From Atopsyche davidsoni (Eukaryota > Arthropoda > Insecta > Trichoptera > Hydrobiosidae), in NCBI GenBank assembly GCA_022113835.1, contig JAILWY010000014.1, forward strand, positions 7,193,501-7,257,500: a stretch of 64,000 bases of DNA, written 5' to 3'. Under the pieces are notes generated by a model, which worked only from the letters and a program-made list of their open reading frames with translations, had not been told where the DNA came from and did no database searches. The translations under genes were made by a program, and so were the position numbers. Shown here in pieces: positions 22,940 to 33,924 of this stretch. Position 1 is the first letter of the stretch. Each line of letters begins with the position of its first letter.

Positions 22940-23250
22940 AGGCAAAACGAGGCCAGCGATCATTCTGCCCGAGGAGGCGAGCAGGGGGAGGGTGGTAGGG
23001 CGGAGGGCTGGCATTGCAGTTCCAATTTGAAATGCATGAACAGATACCCGGGGGATGTTTGCTTCATAATTAAAATGATTATTAAATACGTGTGCGATCC
23101 GCCGTGCCCCGCCCGTCCCACCGGCCTTTACCTACAATCAGCGTGCATATTTAAACCGGGAACAAGTTAGTACTGTAAGAAACGGTAAAGGGACCTCGCT
23201 ACCTCCTTAGCTCCTCGAGTCAGGGAAGGAAATCCACCAGATTATTAAGG
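22940..23250. promoter_or_regulatory. GC island, candidate regulatory element
   Basis: Two GC-rich halves, 22945-23010 (G-runs) and 23090-23145 (C-rich, CpG), flank an AT-rich centre with homeodomain-type cores (ATAATTAAAATGATTATTAA around 23066-23085). A GGGAAGGAAATCC string near 23223-23235 resembles an NF-kB/Dorsal half-site arrangement. Noncoding. Confidence 0.35.
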
Positions 23251-23877
23251 GTGGCTGCTTTTAGAATATTTCTACGAGAAAAAGCAACGATCTTTTCAGT
23301 TTTTTATCAACGTATTTTACATATGATAACATACTTATTATTATCGCTCTACATATTGAACGTACACGGATATTTTGAAATAACAAAAAATACAACTGAA
23401 CATAAACTGTTACAAAAAAATAATTACCTAAAATTTTAAACATAATCATGTAATATGCTCACTATTAATTTACTGGACATATATTTACACATTAAATATT
23501 CTAATCATGCGTCAAGCACAGTCAGTGTATTCTTATTAAGATATATTTCCAGTTGTCAAAGTTAAGAGTCAAAAATTAGCATTGGTGATTTTTATATATC
23601 TCTTGGTTCTCGGCATTACGGTCGGAAATTTTAGAATACCAGGAAAAAATAAATAAATGCATATCGTTGTATCAAGTATCGTTTTCACACACTGCAAATA
23701 AGATGCTCTTATGGGAATACCTAGATTTCTAAACTACCATATGTCATATGTATATGTCTCCAAAGCTGTATCTCAGATTCAATGACTATTTTAAGTCTAA
23801 AAGTTGTGGGACTTTACGTCGATAAGCCGTATCTGTTTTTAAGCACATCCACTCATTTATGACTTTTTTAAAGTGAT

Positions 23878-24158
23878 TCATTTTATTGTATATTTTCGAA
23901 AATTGGTTGAAAAGTTTGCAAAAGCGTTAACATTTAAAAAATAAAAAAGTGTTGTAAAGTCATTTGCCACCCGTGTAGATTCAGCGCTATAGTTAGAAAT
24001 AATAGGGCTGCTTGGAGTTTCTGGCTCCACACAAGTGGCGACAAGAAGCCTGAAAGAGCTAGCAATTGTACCACAGAAAACGTGAACACGGCGACACACA
24101 AAGGAAGGTATATTTCTTTTTTAGCTAAAATTAAAAAAAATATATATATATTTATCAA
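23878..24158 (-). other. Unresolved open frames over a mixed island
   Basis: Two overlapping minus-strand frames of 73 and 74 codons are open here. One is strongly hydrophobic and the other is serine/threonine-rich, so at most one could be real. No signal peptide with a plausible mature protein follows. The sequence from 23950 to 24110 is of balanced composition and might be a degenerate repeat; I cannot name it. Confidence 0.12.
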
Positions 24159-24499
24159 TTTACTTTGTATTTAAAACAAGAATGACAGTACCCTATTTTT
24201 TACATGCTATTTTAGTTTTCAGCTTTAGTAGCAAAACATCGGCAAATAAGTTAATGCAACTAGAAATATATTAATAATGTCATAAGTAAGAGAATTTGAA
24301 AATATTTTGGAAAAATTCTTAAGAAAACACTTTATTTCAGAAAAATTAAATTAAAGCTTAAAAAAAACCACTTTCATTTTTCTTTTGTATTCAGAATCAT
24401 GTCTTAAAGATGTACTTGTGTCGGGTTAGCAGAGTTTATTTAATCCAAATATTTTAGCTCCATCCTTATTTGATAGCATTCATGCAAAATGTGACATTG

Positions 24500-24690
24500 T
24501 TATGACGTACATCCCTCCTAGCACTCCGCGGCTCGAGGGGAGCTACCGAGGAAGCTCCCGCCAAGCGACCCTCCACGAGGAGTGCCTGCCTGACGTCATT
24601 CCTTCAGAAATAGACCCGTAATGGTCAGGCCTGCTTAAAATAGAATTACTGTTCGCCGTGATGTCAGACTGCTGATCGATGTATTTGTAT
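24500..24690. promoter_or_regulatory. GC island with structured hairpin and CRE
   Basis: Contains the imperfect long hairpin 24521-24585 and immediately after it a perfect CRE (TGACGTCA, 24591-24598). CpG-rich on the left, balanced on the right. No frame of note is open. Confidence 0.35.
24521..24585. other. Imperfect stem-loop, about 65 nt
   Basis: GCACTC (24521-24526) pairs with GAGTGC (24580-24585). CTCG (24532-24535) pairs with CGAG (24576-24579). GGAGCT (24539-24544) pairs with AGCTCC (24553-24558) around an eight-base loop. Bulges of 5 and 11 bases interrupt the stem. It is short and bulged for a microRNA precursor. It may be a chance fold in GC-rich DNA. Confidence 0.3.
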
Positions 24691-25259
24691 TGATTTACGT
24701 ATTTGCTCAACTTTGTAAAACCTTGGAATTACCGAAGAGTTGTGGCTTGTTAGGTATATAGCACGTTTCCAATATACATAACAAAAAAATATATAGAAAA
24801 TTGAATACAAATATAAACATGTTTTATCATCAAATTACATTCAAAATAAATTGTTATAATTTCTTTTTTTATAGATGTGCTTATATAATAGAGATTTTTG
24901 GTATTAATACGACCATGAATCTACAATTTGATACTATACTTACTTGATACAAATTAATAGATACATGTACAGTTAGAAGTCTCTGCTTCAAACAAGAATT
25001 GCATGAAATATGAAATGCAATAATACCTGCTTTTTTAAAAGTAGTTAGTTAGTTTTTTAAAAGTAAAAATTCGAATAAAAAATAAGATTATAAACTTACA
25101 AAATGCATGTAACTAAAAAAATGTGATATTCAACATATCAGTAAAATATTTTTAAAAGAGTTTACATTTGAATATTATATTATCAGTGGCCTCGTTGAAC
25201 ATCTTAATGTTTTCTAATAAATACCCTGAAGTCAAATATAGGTACACGCACATCACTGA

Positions 25260-25400
25260 AACTCTTAATGACAACCTAAAGGGACTGGTTGTTCGACAGC
25301 TTTGTGCTGCTGTCAGATTAGGGGTTTGCTTACTGCGAGCAAAACCTCGGAGACATTGTTGATCAGTTCTGGGCTGCTCACTGAGCCTGTTCTAATATTT
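25260..25400. other. Two adjacent small hairpins in a mixed island
   Basis: GACAGC (25295-25300) pairs with GCTGTC (25309-25314). GGGTTTGCT (25322-25330) pairs with AGCAAAACCT (25338-25347) with one bulged base. The surrounding sequence is of balanced composition. A 64-codon plus frame ends here with no recognisable domain. Confidence 0.25.
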
Positions 25401-25654
25401 ACCAAATTCCAAAGAAAAAAAATATTTTTTTAAATAACAAAAACAATCTACGCCTTTTGATTATCTCAGCTGCAAACATAGAATTGAAATAATAATTAAA
25501 CTATTCAATTTTTTTTTTTCTATAATAGTTTTCAATAATAAAGGCAAATCAATATATTTACTATTTAAATAGTGTAAAAGAGGCAGTTTAAATATTTACA
25601 GTTTTAATAAATACATCGTTATTTGTGAAAAAAATAAATTGAAAGTAGTCATCT

Positions 25655-25930
25655 TTAAAGTGACGTCAGTGCTTGAACTGAGCTGCAAACATGCGACATC
25701 CGAGTCTGAGCTGAAGGCAGAGCACGGGCCTTGCCTCAGAGCCGCCGGGAGACATCTTGCAATAGGCTGCGAAGGCTGACGTTGTAAGTTTCTTGGACAA
25801 GGATCACTCGGCCAAGTTTTAAGAGGGGAAGTAATCAAGAGAGCACTCGACTTGATAACTTCTGGATTTTTGGATTTCTGGATGGAAATTATTTCGTCTC
25901 ACTGGATTTGTAGGTCGGAGAATCTGCAGC
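25655..25930. promoter_or_regulatory. GC island with CRE
   Basis: A perfect CRE (TGACGTCA) lies at 25661-25668 and the island continues with CpG-rich sequence to about 25810, including GAGCCGCCGGGAG near 25739. The 80-codon minus frame is low in complexity and begins in AT-rich DNA. Candidate regulatory element. Confidence 0.3.
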
Positions 25931-26454
25931 ACAAAGCAGCATTTCTATATTTATAAGTATATACTCGAATTATTATCATAAATAGACAACTCAGATCGAA
26001 GAAAGTATTCCACAAAAGGAACTTATGTTTATAACATTTTTGTTAAAATGTACGAGTATTTCGCAAAATTTCATAACCATATTCTAGAAAACCAAAGATA
26101 TGTAATATAGTGTCTTTTTTATTTTGTAAAGTGAAATTAAATATGATATAATAACAAAACTACTTGATTATTGAATATTAAATATATTCGCACGTTGATA
26201 CTAAATCATGTGCTATCAAGAATATATCTCACGATAATGGTTTCTACATCAAATAATGAGAAGATTACAAAAAAAAATTCTAGACTCAGGTGGGCTCACA
26301 ACTGTTCTTTTGCGATAGACTATATGCGATGTTTTCAAATATATAAATATATATAATGCTTATCTAAAACATTGGTAATAGGAACTGTTTAAAGTATTCA
26401 CCATATTCAGTTCTAAATGTTGTTGTATTCGAAGTTAACATAGTCAACAAAATA

Positions 26455-26725
26455 GGGAAGATACGTCGTAATCATGATGGGTAGCGATTAAGGCAGGACG
26501 GGAAAAATCTTCAGCAATTTCGCAAGTGAGGTCCTCGGACCACAAATCCTGAAAGTGCCGCCGTAACGGATCCCCTAGGAACTCTTTCGGGTCCTGGGAT
26601 TAGAGCGCTGGTTTGTCGGCCTTTAGGGTCAGCTTAAGATTTTTAATGAGGGGGCCACACGGAAGTCGGTCCCAGGCCGAGGGTGGGACATAAATGTTGT
26701 ATCTTATAGTGTTATAGTTTGGGAT
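26455..26725. promoter_or_regulatory. Large GC island, candidate regulatory element
   Basis: A long run of balanced to GC-rich sequence with several inverted short words, for example GAGGTCCTCGGACC at 26529-26542 and GGTCCCAGGCCGAGGG at 26668-26683. No frame is open for long on either strand, which for such a GC-rich block favours noncoding function. Confidence 0.3.
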
Positions 26726-27029
26726 CTGAACCCATCTAAATCTAAAATATACTTACTAATAAAAAAAGTGACTGTTTATGCACAATGTTTCTAATCGTGA
26801 CTCATTTATCACTTGAACGATAGCAAATAACGATGCCAGAGCCGTTTTCCCAGAATTTGAGTCTATTGCGTGTAAGGCGGCTAAAAGTGAATTTAGATAT
26901 GATGAATTAAATTATTTTATTTGTATATTAAGGTTTGAGGCTAAAAATGAAGCAGATCCATGCTTGTGTAGAAAATATTTTTGGGGAAAAGGCTATATTT
27001 CTCAATACATGCCATGCTTCTGATCTTTA

Positions 27030-27470
27030 AGTATCTGTAGTATAGAATTTCGGCAGGGGTGCTTGCGCATGGTTTCAAAAAGTCTTATCACTTAAGATAC
27101 GACTGCTATCTCGGCAGGCGTATCGATCAGAGCCACTCAAAAAAAAAAAAAAAAAACAATAACCGAATTTGAAATTTTGAGCCACTCAAGATATCAAAGC
27201 CCCGCGCCCCGCTCTATTGTGCGGCGGGGGCGGCGGGGGGCGGCGGGGGGCGGCGGGGGGGCGGCGGGGCGGAGATGTGAAAGGGGGGTCGTCCTGAACC
27301 ACCGCGTCACCTATTCTGAACGGCCCTCGAGGCCCTCGAAGTCGAGCCCGAGGCAAGAAGGCCGCCGTAAGCCGTTTTTGAACCGCGCGAGCTCGCCGAG
27401 TGGCCGGATGGAGGGGCGTTTGAAAACGGAGCACCCATTCAATATCTTCGTTTGTTAGAAATTGCGATTT
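27030..27470. other. GC island with G-run array
   Basis: The block includes a poly-A run (27141-27156), the G-run array at 27221-27270 and a CpG-rich right part to about 27440. Frames of 93 codons (plus) and 82 codons (minus) cover the array and translate as poly-glycine and poly-proline; neither is credible as a gene. Confidence 0.4.
27221..27270 (+). repeat. Short tandem array of CGGCGGGGGG, G-quadruplex-prone
   Basis: Ten-base CGGCGGGGGG units repeat from about 27221, with one unit lengthened by a G. Five or more consecutive runs of four to seven G on the plus strand would support intramolecular G-quadruplexes. Like the array at 3257, the unit length is ten bases but the sequence differs. 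Confidence 0.85.
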
Positions 27471-28014
27471 TTTTTTTCATCGATTTTTTCGGTTTTTTTT
27501 GTTCTCAGTGTATATCTGAATTCAATCAAACATGAAGTGTTCAAAATGCTAAAAAATAATAACTGACAAGATAAGTGGAGATATTTTGGTTTGAGTTATA
27601 TTTTTCTGTATATAATTTCAGTTTGTAGACTGGCCAAATTTATATATTTTTTTGAATAAGATTTTTATCGAGTTTTCAATAAAAACTGAAGAGTAGGAGC
27701 TATACTTCTATAATAAAAAAATAACAAGCATTCGATTATAGTAAAAAAATCTTTGATATTTGATTACATGTGTACTTTTAATATCGTTTGTTCGTTAATT
27801 TTTTTGTAAATAAAGTAAACAAGGCCTAATGCATTTCATATATGTTTATAAAATAAAACGTTTAGATGCCTAAATATAACACCATCATTTATATATTTTA
27901 TATAAAAAGTGTTGACAATATAATCATCGAATGAGGGAATCATCTGCAAAAGCCACGATTCAAAAGCTTTTTCAAAAAAATATCATTAATAATTTATTGC
28001 ATTTTATAGCCCGT

Positions 28015-28205
28015 AGATGAAGCCGCGGTGGTCTGAAAAGTGGGATTTGCATTAACCAGTGGGTTCCCAGTTCGAATCCCTGTTATTGGATGGAGGCTGA
28101 TTATTCCATATGCGGACGTGTGCAGACTGCGGACTAGATGAGTACCACCATTTTGTTTTTAGATTCCAAATGGGAAAAATCTTAGCACTGCCAGAGTTAC
28201 ATCAT
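28015..28205 (+). mobile_element. tRNA-derived SINE-like element
   Basis: An A-box-like TGGTCTGAAAAGTGG (28029-28043) is followed about 26 bases later by a B box AGTTCGAATCC (28069-28079), the spacing expected of a pol III tRNA-type promoter. An unrelated body of about 110 bases follows and ends near ATCATCAT plus an A-rich run at 28201-28215. The architecture is that of a tRNA-derived SINE. No second copy lies in this window and I cannot name the family. Confidence 0.6.
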
Positions 28206-28215
28206 CATAAAAAAA

Positions 28216-29125
28216 GTGATATAATAAAAAAAATCGCTTACCAATTTACATATAAATAACATAATTATGTCGTTTTTTATCAAAAATATTTTTTTTACTG
28301 AACCAAAATATCATTCATGAATAGTTTGAAAAAAAAAATTAATGTCGAAAGAACTGTAACTTGTAGCTCTATTATTCTATAATATATAACTTGTATTCGC
28401 ATTGAATATTTTTTTTTGATATATATTGAATTCCCTTAATTGCAATTAATAGCATTGAACCTAATAGCAGAGCATTAACATAAATATTATATCTACATTA
28501 TAATAGAAAACACGATTAGCAATTTTTATAAATTAAGTATTTATAAATAGATTACATTTATGTAAATGAAGGAGTGTGACATAATATTTGTATTGAATAT
28601 GTTTTCCCTCGTTGTATTGATTTCCATACAAGTTTGCATCTTTTCAAGTGTCGCCTTATCGCACGTATTCAATGACATAACATGATACTCTCCTGCCTCC
28701 CCGCTATCAGTGGCGGCGCGAACACAATCTACACAATTTATATTTAAATGTAAAAACCTCAAATATATATTTATCAAGCAAAGCACAATGCTTTTATTTC
28801 ATTTTGGCGCTGTCAAGTCGACACTGTTGTGTGGTTTTTCTATTAATATTTTAAAAGAAGTAAAAACAAAAAAAAAGACAGATAGCAATTTTTATTCATT
28901 GATATGTTTATATGGTCTAAAAAGTATAAGTTTGAAACAGATCAAAAGTAAAAAAAATTATTACATTTTTTAAATCCATACTATTATTCCATTTACTGTT
29001 TCGCCCTCTCAAGCAATTCAAGACAATAATTTAAAAATATATAACTCCTGTTTTAAAATACTGAAACGAATGAAAATATGCATAGAAACTCTTGAATCGA
29101 CATTTTCCCAAGAGACTTCAGTTTC
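28216..29125. other. AT-rich spacer, nothing recognised
   Basis: AT-rich with long A/T runs and only chance frames (81-87 codons). A small GC patch near 28685-28730 is the only variation. Confidence 0.55.
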
Positions 29126-29129
29126 TCGG

Positions 29130-29485
29130 CTGAAGCGTGATTACCTTTATTTCTATTTATATCAGTAGCGAAGCGTTATGTCAAGAACAGCGAAAGCAAT
29201 GAATGTTCCCAGATACAATGTATATTTACTCGGTTGCATTTTTATTTTCTGATCGTGTCCCCGTCGGAGGCAGGCCGACAGCGCAATAAAGCCCTGCGAT
29301 TGTCATGTCCATCGTGACGGCCCCGTTAAATAAACAAAATGTCTACCGGAAGCGTTTATCGGTTTGTCATAATCACTCCGCCATTTTAGAGCGCCTATCT
29401 CCTGTGCGAACTGGAGTGAAGCGTGCACTCTAATGGACGGCAGAGTTATGCAATGACTCACGTGAGATTGTTTGGAGCACGCATT
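29130..29485. promoter_or_regulatory. GC island with E-box palindrome
   Basis: Contains CTCACGTGAG (29457-29466), a ten-base palindrome centred on the CACGTG E-box bound by bHLH factors. CGCCATTTTAG near 29380, a YY1/Pho-like word, and CpG-rich sequence at 29258-29330 also occur. No frame of note is open. Candidate regulatory element. Confidence 0.35.
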
Positions 29486-29579
29486 CAGAATTTTTCATTT
29501 TGAACATCGGTCAAGAGGGGATACTTTATATTTTTTAGGGTATTGGTTCACACTGAAATTCACAATTCCTAGATTTTTC

Positions 29580-29650
29580 CGGTAGGATTCAAACTCACAC
29601 AAACACGACTATCGCGTGTTCTATCCCATTGAACCATCGTGAGACCGACT
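29580..29650 (-). mobile_element. tRNA-like SINE head, minus strand
   Basis: On the minus strand an A-box-like TGGTTCAATGGGATAG is followed by a small anticodon-like stem (ACACG/CGTGT around a seven-base loop) and a B box GAGTTTGAATCCT (complement of 29584-29596). Downstream on that strand the sequence continues to about 29541 before becoming AT-rich. It looks like the tRNA-related head of a SINE or a decayed tRNA pseudogene. Differs from the other tRNA-like elements here. Confidence 0.55.
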
Positions 29651-29904
29651 AAAAATTTGAATCGTTATATACAATTGTGGAACTGATGTAATAGCATAAC
29701 GAATAACGAATAACGACAAAATAGAAAATAACAATGTTAACTGGAGAAATCAATATTGATACCTTTTGCATTTCACTGCATAAATGAACCAAAGTTATCC
29801 GTTGCCATATTAAAAAAAAAAGTTTTAAAAATTAATTGTTAAAATTATGGCGTAAAATTGAATATTTAAAAGATAAGAGAAAATAATATATAAATTGTGT
29901 TATT

Positions 29905-30060
29905 AAATATGCCCGCCCAAGATCGAACCCGATACCCGAAACCTGAGCCGCTGCAGGCAATCGCCGGGAGCTGTCGCCGCAGGCCGTCAGTCCCATCAGC
30001 CAGGCGTAATATGACGGCCGATTATTACGACAGTAAGCAGCCTACACACTTTACAGCACA
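29905..30060. promoter_or_regulatory. GC-richer island
   Basis: Balanced to GC-rich block including a CGATACCCG string near 29929 and CpG-rich sequence around 29960-30010. A 70-codon plus frame covers it without recognisable features. B-box-like CAAGATCGAACCC (29918-29930) suggests it may also be a tRNA-related relic, but no A box is at the right distance. Confidence 0.2.
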
Positions 30061-30479
30061 ATCAACAACCGAAAAGCAATTTTTAATCACATCCTTCTAT
30101 TTCGGTTGATTTTTTTACAGTTTTGACTAAGTTATCAACAAAAGCTACAGCTCGGTTGACGGGTGTGTTGCAGCAAGTGCACGCAGATTAGCTTTTGTAA
30201 ATTCAAAAGTAATTGACATCTATAGATTGATAGCATTTAAATATAATAAAACCTGATACTTTTTCTCTGTAATTTGATAATACATACATTTTATGTAAAT
30301 TAAACCTCTTTAGCACTGCATTGAAGAAATCTAATTCTTGTTTAGTTACATTGCCACAGTAAACCAATTGGCAAGTGAATTCGAATTTCGCCTGTGTCGC
30401 AAATAAAAATTAGTTTAATTATGAGATGTTTGAAAAATTTAACTAAGCATTATAATTAATACAACAGGCGATGCTTATG

Positions 30480-30690
30480 TCTCCAAAACGTTAGCACTTT
30501 ACTAATCCTCATACAAAGGAAACTTTGTATCCTATTAGGGCCACGAAAAACAAGCAATAGGCTAATGACATACACCTGCATCGGGATGTTTGACGTTCAC
30601 ACCGTTCGACACCAGCCCTTGTGTTGATGTGTAAATAACTTCAAAGGGAGGAAAACAACCCCCTTCCCGGCCACCCCTGCACGCGAGCCT
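30480..30690. promoter_or_regulatory. Mixed island, candidate regulatory element
   Basis: Balanced composition from about 30530 to 30690, with CpG words and a C-rich end near 30658-30680. No credible frame. Confidence 0.2.
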
Positions 30691-31139
30691 TTATTTCTAT
30701 TCTCAAATTAATTAAATTTCCAACACGCCAAAGAAAATAACTTCTGGGGTGTCTGTAATAACATAATTATTGTTTTTCTATAATTTAATAAAGCTTTTTG
30801 ATGCCACATGAACATTAGCAAATTAAAATGATTAAGATTATTTCATCAAGCGTTATAAAGTGTAATAAACAAACTTACGATTATAACGTTTTAGTAAAAT
30901 TTTAATTCTAAGAATCAAATAAATACTTATTCAAAAAATCTTTTTTGAATATTAGGTAGTAAATCTGTGAAATTCGAGAGAACAACTCGAGTGTGTAAAA
31001 TAGATGTGTTATCATGTAGAATATCCATTTATATTTGATTAATTTTCTGCTATGTAACGAAAACGGTTGAGATGATAATGTATATTTTATCGTTCAATAG
31101 CTTCTTAATATTACAGGTTATGTGACAAAAGATAATGTA

Positions 31140-31375
31140 GTGAGGTTTTCCGGTTAGCAACACAAATTTTCCATCCGACCCGTCACCCTCTCCCTCCCCC
31201 TTCTGTCCACTCCACGTGCGCTCTAAACGTATCCGAATGACGTCATCATAAATAATAACCACGTTGTTCGAAATTCCAAATGGCTCTTCCAAAATGGCGG
31301 CGTAATGGCCGACTGACGGGCGCGAGGATGTGCGCCAGCAGGACGTCCTTTGCCCAACACTGCCGAAATTTAATT
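31140..31375. promoter_or_regulatory. GC island with CRE and YY1/Pho core
   Basis: A perfect CRE (TGACGTCA, 31238-31245) and an AAAATGGCGGC string (31291-31301) lie about 45 bases apart. The latter fits the ATGGC core of YY1 and its fly homologue Pleiohomeotic, which recruits Polycomb. GTAATGGCC follows immediately. The 80-codon minus frame has no recognised domain. A Polycomb response or enhancer element is a reasonable but unproven reading. Confidence 0.35.
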
Positions 31376-31379
31376 TCTC

Positions 31380-32585
31380 TTTTTTTAATTACTTTGTTGT
31401 TCAAACTACATCAAAATTATAAAAAATTTACGAATGCGGCAGCTTATTGATTATTTTAATTGTTTTTTGTAGTTCAATATTTTAAATGGCCACAAGAGTT
31501 GTAGCTGTTAAACACATCTTAATTCAGCTTACACTAGATTTCTGGTGAAAATAATTTGTTTATGTAACATATTGTTAAATTTAATTATTTAAGGTAGGAG
31601 TTTAAGCAATACCTTCAGTCAAAAAAATTAAATAAATTTGTTCAAAAATATGAATTTTTAGAAATAGATGCATGCTATCTGAGTAGAAGGCTTGATGTTA
31701 GCTGACGATGATCACAATCAACGCAGACTCAAAAAGAAAATTATTTAACAATATTAAAAGGCTTATCTAGTTTCTGTACTCCCTAGTTTACGGGGTTGCC
31801 TTAGAACTGTCACCGGAAAACGTTGTGTAACGGAAATAATAATAATAATATGCGTTTATGCAATATGAATGGCTGTCAGTTCAGTAAGGCGTGCCTGTAT
31901 GATGTAATGCGGGAACAACGTAAACCCGACTGCTGGCAACGTTTTAGATTGTAATGGATCTCCCCTGTTCTCAATATTCGTGTCATGCAATAAACAAAGA
32001 ATGGTGAATAAGAAAGCTTGCGCACTGCCTGCATGCAAAGTAACTGAAATAAACTATTATTAAATAGCAAAAAAAAACAGCATTTCTGCAAAATTGAGTT
32101 TTTAATGCAACAATTCATGTCACTAGCAGTTTTTACTTAGTTTGATAATTGATTAATGCAATCAGATCTATGTATTCAATATTCAATAAAGTAAAAATAT
32201 GTTTGTATTTAATATCCCTCAAAAAAAAATCATTATTGAAATATTATAACACGTCTGTCTAGAGAAACGCTCGTATAGTTTTTTTTAAATTCTTAAAGTA
32301 CACTACATGTTTGCATATAATTGGATTACATTGGATTTTTACCTAAAGATGGAGCATCCATTTTCAGTCAATTAATCATAAGTATTTTGCGACATACTTG
32401 TATCAAAAGAGAATACTAAAATAACTTCTAATTGAAATCCGGCACCAAATTTATTATATGGAACATACATTTTTTCCAAGTAAATTTTGTTAAATTAACA
32501 GTCACAATTTTTAAGTGCAGGGATGTATATTTATTTAATATTTTTTTCTCGTTGTTTCTGTGTGTATATTCGAAACACTCATGTA
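31380..32585. other. AT-rich spacer with a weak mixed patch
   Basis: AT-rich apart from a patch near 31800-32040 where two overlapping minus frames (60 and 80 codons) are open. A five-copy AAT run lies at about 31838-31852. Nothing else recognised. Confidence 0.5.
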
Positions 32586-32589
32586 GCAG

Positions 32590-32765
32590 CACTTTTGTGT
32601 GGCTGAACATCGAGCTTCGTGCTTGGCCGTGCTCCGAGTGTATTGTTCCTGGCTGGCTGGAAGGTTCACAGGACATTTGGGAGGCTCTCGCTTCCGGCGC
32701 CGGAAATAGCCGAACCCGCCTGTTTACCACACTTCCGGTCATTGCAAACCCAACCAAGGTAACTC
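32590..32765. promoter_or_regulatory. GC island with Ets-type palindrome
   Basis: TTCCGGCGCCGGAA (32692-32705) is a perfect 14-base palindrome with two opposed GGAA Ets cores. A tandem GGCTGGCTGG lies at 32651-32660. Frames of 116 codons (plus) and 109 codons (minus) both cross the block, so coding is doubtful. Candidate regulatory island. Confidence 0.3.
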
Positions 32766-33309
32766 TAAATAAATTAATGTAACAGACCTCTCTGTTATAA
32801 AGGGTACTTGATTGGGAATTTTAAAATGTTATTTAAATATAAATCGAAGTATTACTACTTCATATGTTCTTTTTTAACTAATCAAAAAATTGGTTAAATT
32901 GAATGTGTATTTATGATCTAAATATTGTCAATTCTTCTAAATAAACTTTTTAGATATTATAATATATGTAAATATTCACAACACCATTATAATAATTATT
33001 TTTACATACTCGCAAAAGTTTCACGGTGAATAAATTTAGGCAAAATAATAGTAAGATTGCATACACGTCAATAAACAAATTGTAAGTTGCTTTCTAATAC
33101 ATTTCTGGAACGATTAAATGGTTAAATTTTATCAATAACCATATTTTGTACTATCATAATTATCAGCGTCGTTTTTCAAATTCATTTTTATAAAAAACCG
33201 AATTTAACAATAAATACAATAAATTTTAAAAAAATTTTTTGAAAAGTAGTTAGCTTAATACATGTTTATTCATTAATTAAGAAAATCGATATTTTTTTAA
33301 CATTCTCTC

Positions 33310-33775
33310 CGTTACGAGATAAAAAATGCACACTGCCCGGAGTTAAAAAAAACACATAAAATTAAAATAAAAACTCAGCATTTGCAACCCATAAAGCAAG
33401 AAGAGGCAGTTTAATTGACCGAGAGGTAAGGGCTGATGTCCGCCGCATCGGTAATGGCGCCTTGTCCCACTCCTAATGGCCGACGCAACAGCCCCGGGAC
33501 ACGAAGCCGCGACAGCCGCACGCGACCTCCCAATCAGCTCCCGGCTCTTGGAGCCAACTCTCACCGGAGCAGTATGCTTGCAATTGAACTTGCAATCAAA
33601 TTTATTATTTGCAGTCAAAAAATTTAAAGTTCAAAAGATTTGCTATACACATTTTTCCCTACACAAACTAAATAACTTAAGCCACACTTTGTAAGCCCCA
33701 CAACCTGCGCCGAAGGGAGGGGAGGCATGGTGGGGAACAGCGAAAGTGAGCTCCCTGAGAAATGAATGAATTGTA
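33310..33775. promoter_or_regulatory. GC island, candidate regulatory element
   Basis: The GC-rich core runs 33420-33560 with GTAATGGCGCC at 33451 and CTAATGGCCG at 33473, both YY1/Pho-like TAATGGC words about 20 bases apart. A second GC patch lies at 33700-33770. Frames are open on both strands (63 and 72 plus, 91 minus), which argues against coding. Confidence 0.3.
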
Positions 33776-33824
33776 TATGATTGTGTATAGTATTTATTTA
33801 TTTATAAATTGAATACCTGCTGTC

Positions 33825-33920
33825 AGCACACGGAAGTAGTACCACAGCGCTGCCCGGGGCCAACAGTAAAAAAAAACAACCTGTGCGCAGTACCAAGGGA
33901 CACCCACATACCGTATTGTA
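33825..33920. promoter_or_regulatory. Small GC-rich patch
   Basis: A short block of balanced composition including GCTGCCCGGGGCC near 33849-33861. No structure or credible frame was seen. Confidence 0.15.
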
Positions 33921-33924
33921 AGCA

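Noticed and set aside
24521..24585. MicroRNA precursor
   Set aside because: The stem is short and has bulges of 5 and 11 bases, and I recognise no known insect microRNA in it or elsewhere in the window.
32432..32782. 116-codon plus and 109-codon minus frames as genes
   Set aside because: Both cover the same interval on opposite strands, the first third of the plus frame is AT-rich noise, and neither shows a domain.
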